DNA from: Spirochaetaceae bacterium
GTDB lineage: Bacteria > Spirochaetota > Spirochaetia > Treponematales > Breznakiellaceae
DNA length: 5,842 bases
Direction of reading: 5' to 3'
Assembly: GCA_031280455.1 (NCBI GenBank)
Contig: JAITGR010000199.1
Coordinates: 1-5,842 of the forward strand
Position numbers and translations under genes: made by a program. The notes under the pieces are model-generated. The model did no database searches. It worked only from the letters and a program-made list of their open reading frames with translations, and was not told the origin of the DNA. Positions 4,602 through 5,842 of this stretch are shown here, piece after piece (positions within the stretch are counted from its first letter, which is position 1; each line of letters starts with the position of its first letter).

Positions 4602-5842
4602 ATGAGTATTCGTTGCAGATACGCGCCTTCGCCGACTGGGAATCAGCACATTGGGGGGCTGCGGACGGCGCTTTTTAATTATTTGCTTGCGCGCTCGCCC
4701 CATGGGGCGGCGGCGGGCGCGCCGGACGGCGGAGAGCGGCGGTTTATTCTGCGGCTGGAGGATACTGACCGCAGCCGCTATGACGCGGCGTTTGTCAAAG
4801 ACCTTTACGACACGTTCGACTGGATTGGGTTTCGCTGGGATGAGGGGCCTGATTCTGGTGGTCCGGCAGCGCCGTATGTTCAGTCTGAACGTTTTGATTT
4901 GTACGCGGGTTTTGCCGCGCAGTTGCTTGAATCTGGCGCCGCCTACCGCTGTTTTTGCACGGCGGCGCGTCTGGATGCTGTCCGCGCCGAGCGCGACGCC
5001 GCCCGTGCGCGGGGGGAGGCCGGCGCGTCCGAAAGCGGCTACGACCGGCACTGTCGCGCTCTTGACGCGCGGGAGGCTGCCAGCCGTGCCGCTTCCGGCG
5101 AAGCGTATGTCATCAGGCTTAAAATACCGCTGGAGGAAACGACGCGGTTTACCGACGCGCTGTTGGGGGATATTTCCTGGAAAAACAGCGATATTAGTCC
5201 CGATCCGGTGCTTATTAAATCGGACGGGTTCCCGACGTATCATCTGGCGAACATTGTCGACGACCATTTAATGGGGATAACGCATGTCTTGCGCGCGCAG
5301 GAGTGGTTGTCTTCGACGCCGCTGCATGTCATTTTATACAAGGCGTTTGGCTGGCAGCCGCCGCTGTTCTGCCACTTGCCTATGGTTGTTGGCGCGGATG
5401 GTAAAAAGCTTTCCAAGCGGCATGGTTCGACGAGTGTTCAGGAGTTTCGGAGGGCGGGGTATTTGCCTGCCGCGTTGGTCAATTATGTGGCGCTTCTTGG
5501 CGCGTCGTACCAGGAGGGCAAAGATATTTACTCGCTGGACGAGCTTGCCGCGTTGTTTAGTCTTGCAAAGTTGAATAAAGCGCCGGCGGTTTTTGACTAC
5601 AAAAAGCTGGATTGGTTTAATAGTCAGTACATCAAGGCGGCGCCGGACGAGGTGTTGGCGCAGGCTGTCCTGCCGTATATGGTTGAAGCGGGTATTTTTG
5701 CCGGCGGCGAGGCGGACGGTCGGCAGTTTGCGCTGCTGTGTGCCGCGATGCCGCTGATAAAGGAACGCGCGGTCCGGCTTACCGAGATTCCGGCGAAGAT
5801 TGCGTTCGTGTTCAACGACCCGCCGGTCGCGCCGCCAGAGGA
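4602..5842 (+). CDS. gltX: Glutamyl-tRNA synthetase, N-terminal 413 residues (truncated by window edge)
   Basis: This class I aminoacyl-tRNA synthetase attaches glutamate to tRNA-Glu in the cytoplasm using ATP. The reading frame is open from ATG 4602 to the right edge with no stop; the family is usually about 470-520 residues, so perhaps a fifth of the C-terminal anticodon-binding region is missing. Visible motifs are APSPTG (8-13) with the HIGH-box variant HIGG (16-19), LRLEDTD (50-56), a zinc-knuckle-like pair C117-x-C119 and Y147-D-R-H-C151, the SDGFPTYHLANIVDDH block (207-222), and the KMSKS-box variant KLSKR (269-273). The later NKAPAVFDYKKL segment is typical of bacterial GluRS. A short Gly/Ala-rich insertion precedes LRLEDTD. 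An in-frame TAG at 4569-4571 with no start codon between fixes the N-terminus. There is no SD; see the promoter at 4566-4594. Whether it also charges tRNA-Gln cannot be told from the sequence. Confidence 0.97.
   Translation, partial: MSIRCRYAPSPTGNQHIGGLRTALFNYLLARSPHGAAAGAPDGGERRFILRLEDTDRSRYDAAFVKDLYDTFDWIGFRWDEGPDSGGPAAPYVQSERFDLYAGFAAQLLESGAAYRCFCTAARLDAVRAERDAARARGEAGASESGYDRHCRALDAREAASRAASGEAYVIRLKIPLEETTRFTDALLGDISWKNSDISPDPVLIKSDGFPTYHLANIVDDHLMGITHVLRAQEWLSSTPLHVILYKAFGWQPPLFCHLPMVVGADGKKLSKRHGSTSVQEFRRAGYLPAALVNYVALLGASYQEGKDIYSLDELAALFSLAKLNKAPAVFDYKKLDWFNSQYIKAAPDEVLAQAVLPYMVEAGIFAGGEADGRQFALLCAAMPLIKERAVRLTEIPAKIAFVFNDPPVAPPE

Noticed and set aside
4479..5267. Long 262-codon open frame antisense to gltX
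   Set aside because: It is Arg/Pro-rich with no domain, has no SD, and lies opposite strongly conserved gltX motifs; it is a by-product of GC-rich codon usage.

Overview
The window looks like chromosomal DNA from a spirochaete, most likely a Treponema of the gut-symbiont kind. This is inferred from three things. The glutamyl-tRNA synthetase has treponeme-like wording around its class I motifs. Two consecutive lipoproteins have relaxed lipoboxes, and one carries BspA-type leucine-rich repeats of the sort abundant in treponemes. The coding DNA is GC-rich with Shine-Dalgarno (SD) driven genes. No search was run, so the genus is an inference.

Layout. Positions 1-134 hold the start of an exported protein on the minus strand that runs off the left edge. 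Positions 135-409 are non-coding and contain an inverted-repeat element (219-321): heptanucleotide-repeat arms around a 14-bp stem. Positions 410-4005 are one minus-strand transcription unit read right to left: a lipoprotein of unknown family (2896-4005), a large lipoprotein with two tandem beta-sandwich-like units and a C-terminal leucine-rich-repeat region (1176-2864), and a FabG-type 3-oxoacyl-ACP reductase (410-1147). The gaps are about 30 bp, each gene has its own SD, and a near-consensus promoter lies at 4057-4085.

Positions 4086-4305 are a dense mosaic of repeats: a heptad array, a 34-bp perfect palindrome with no spacer, an inverted CACGGAA-type module, and four perfect copies of a second heptad. 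Then comes a possible 30-residue single-helix membrane peptide (4443-4535, plus strand) with a good SD. The divergent gltX gene (4602 to the right edge) has no SD, and its best promoter places the transcription start on or next to the ATG, so it may be translated from a leaderless mRNA.

Functionally, gltX is core translation. The minus-strand operon couples two probable surface lipoproteins to a fatty-acid (or related) reductase, an unusual combination with no obvious shared pathway. I see no CRISPR array, tRNA, rRNA, transposase, defence gene or phage gene. The least explained parts are the intergenic repeat mosaics, the small membrane ORF and the possible leaderless gltX.
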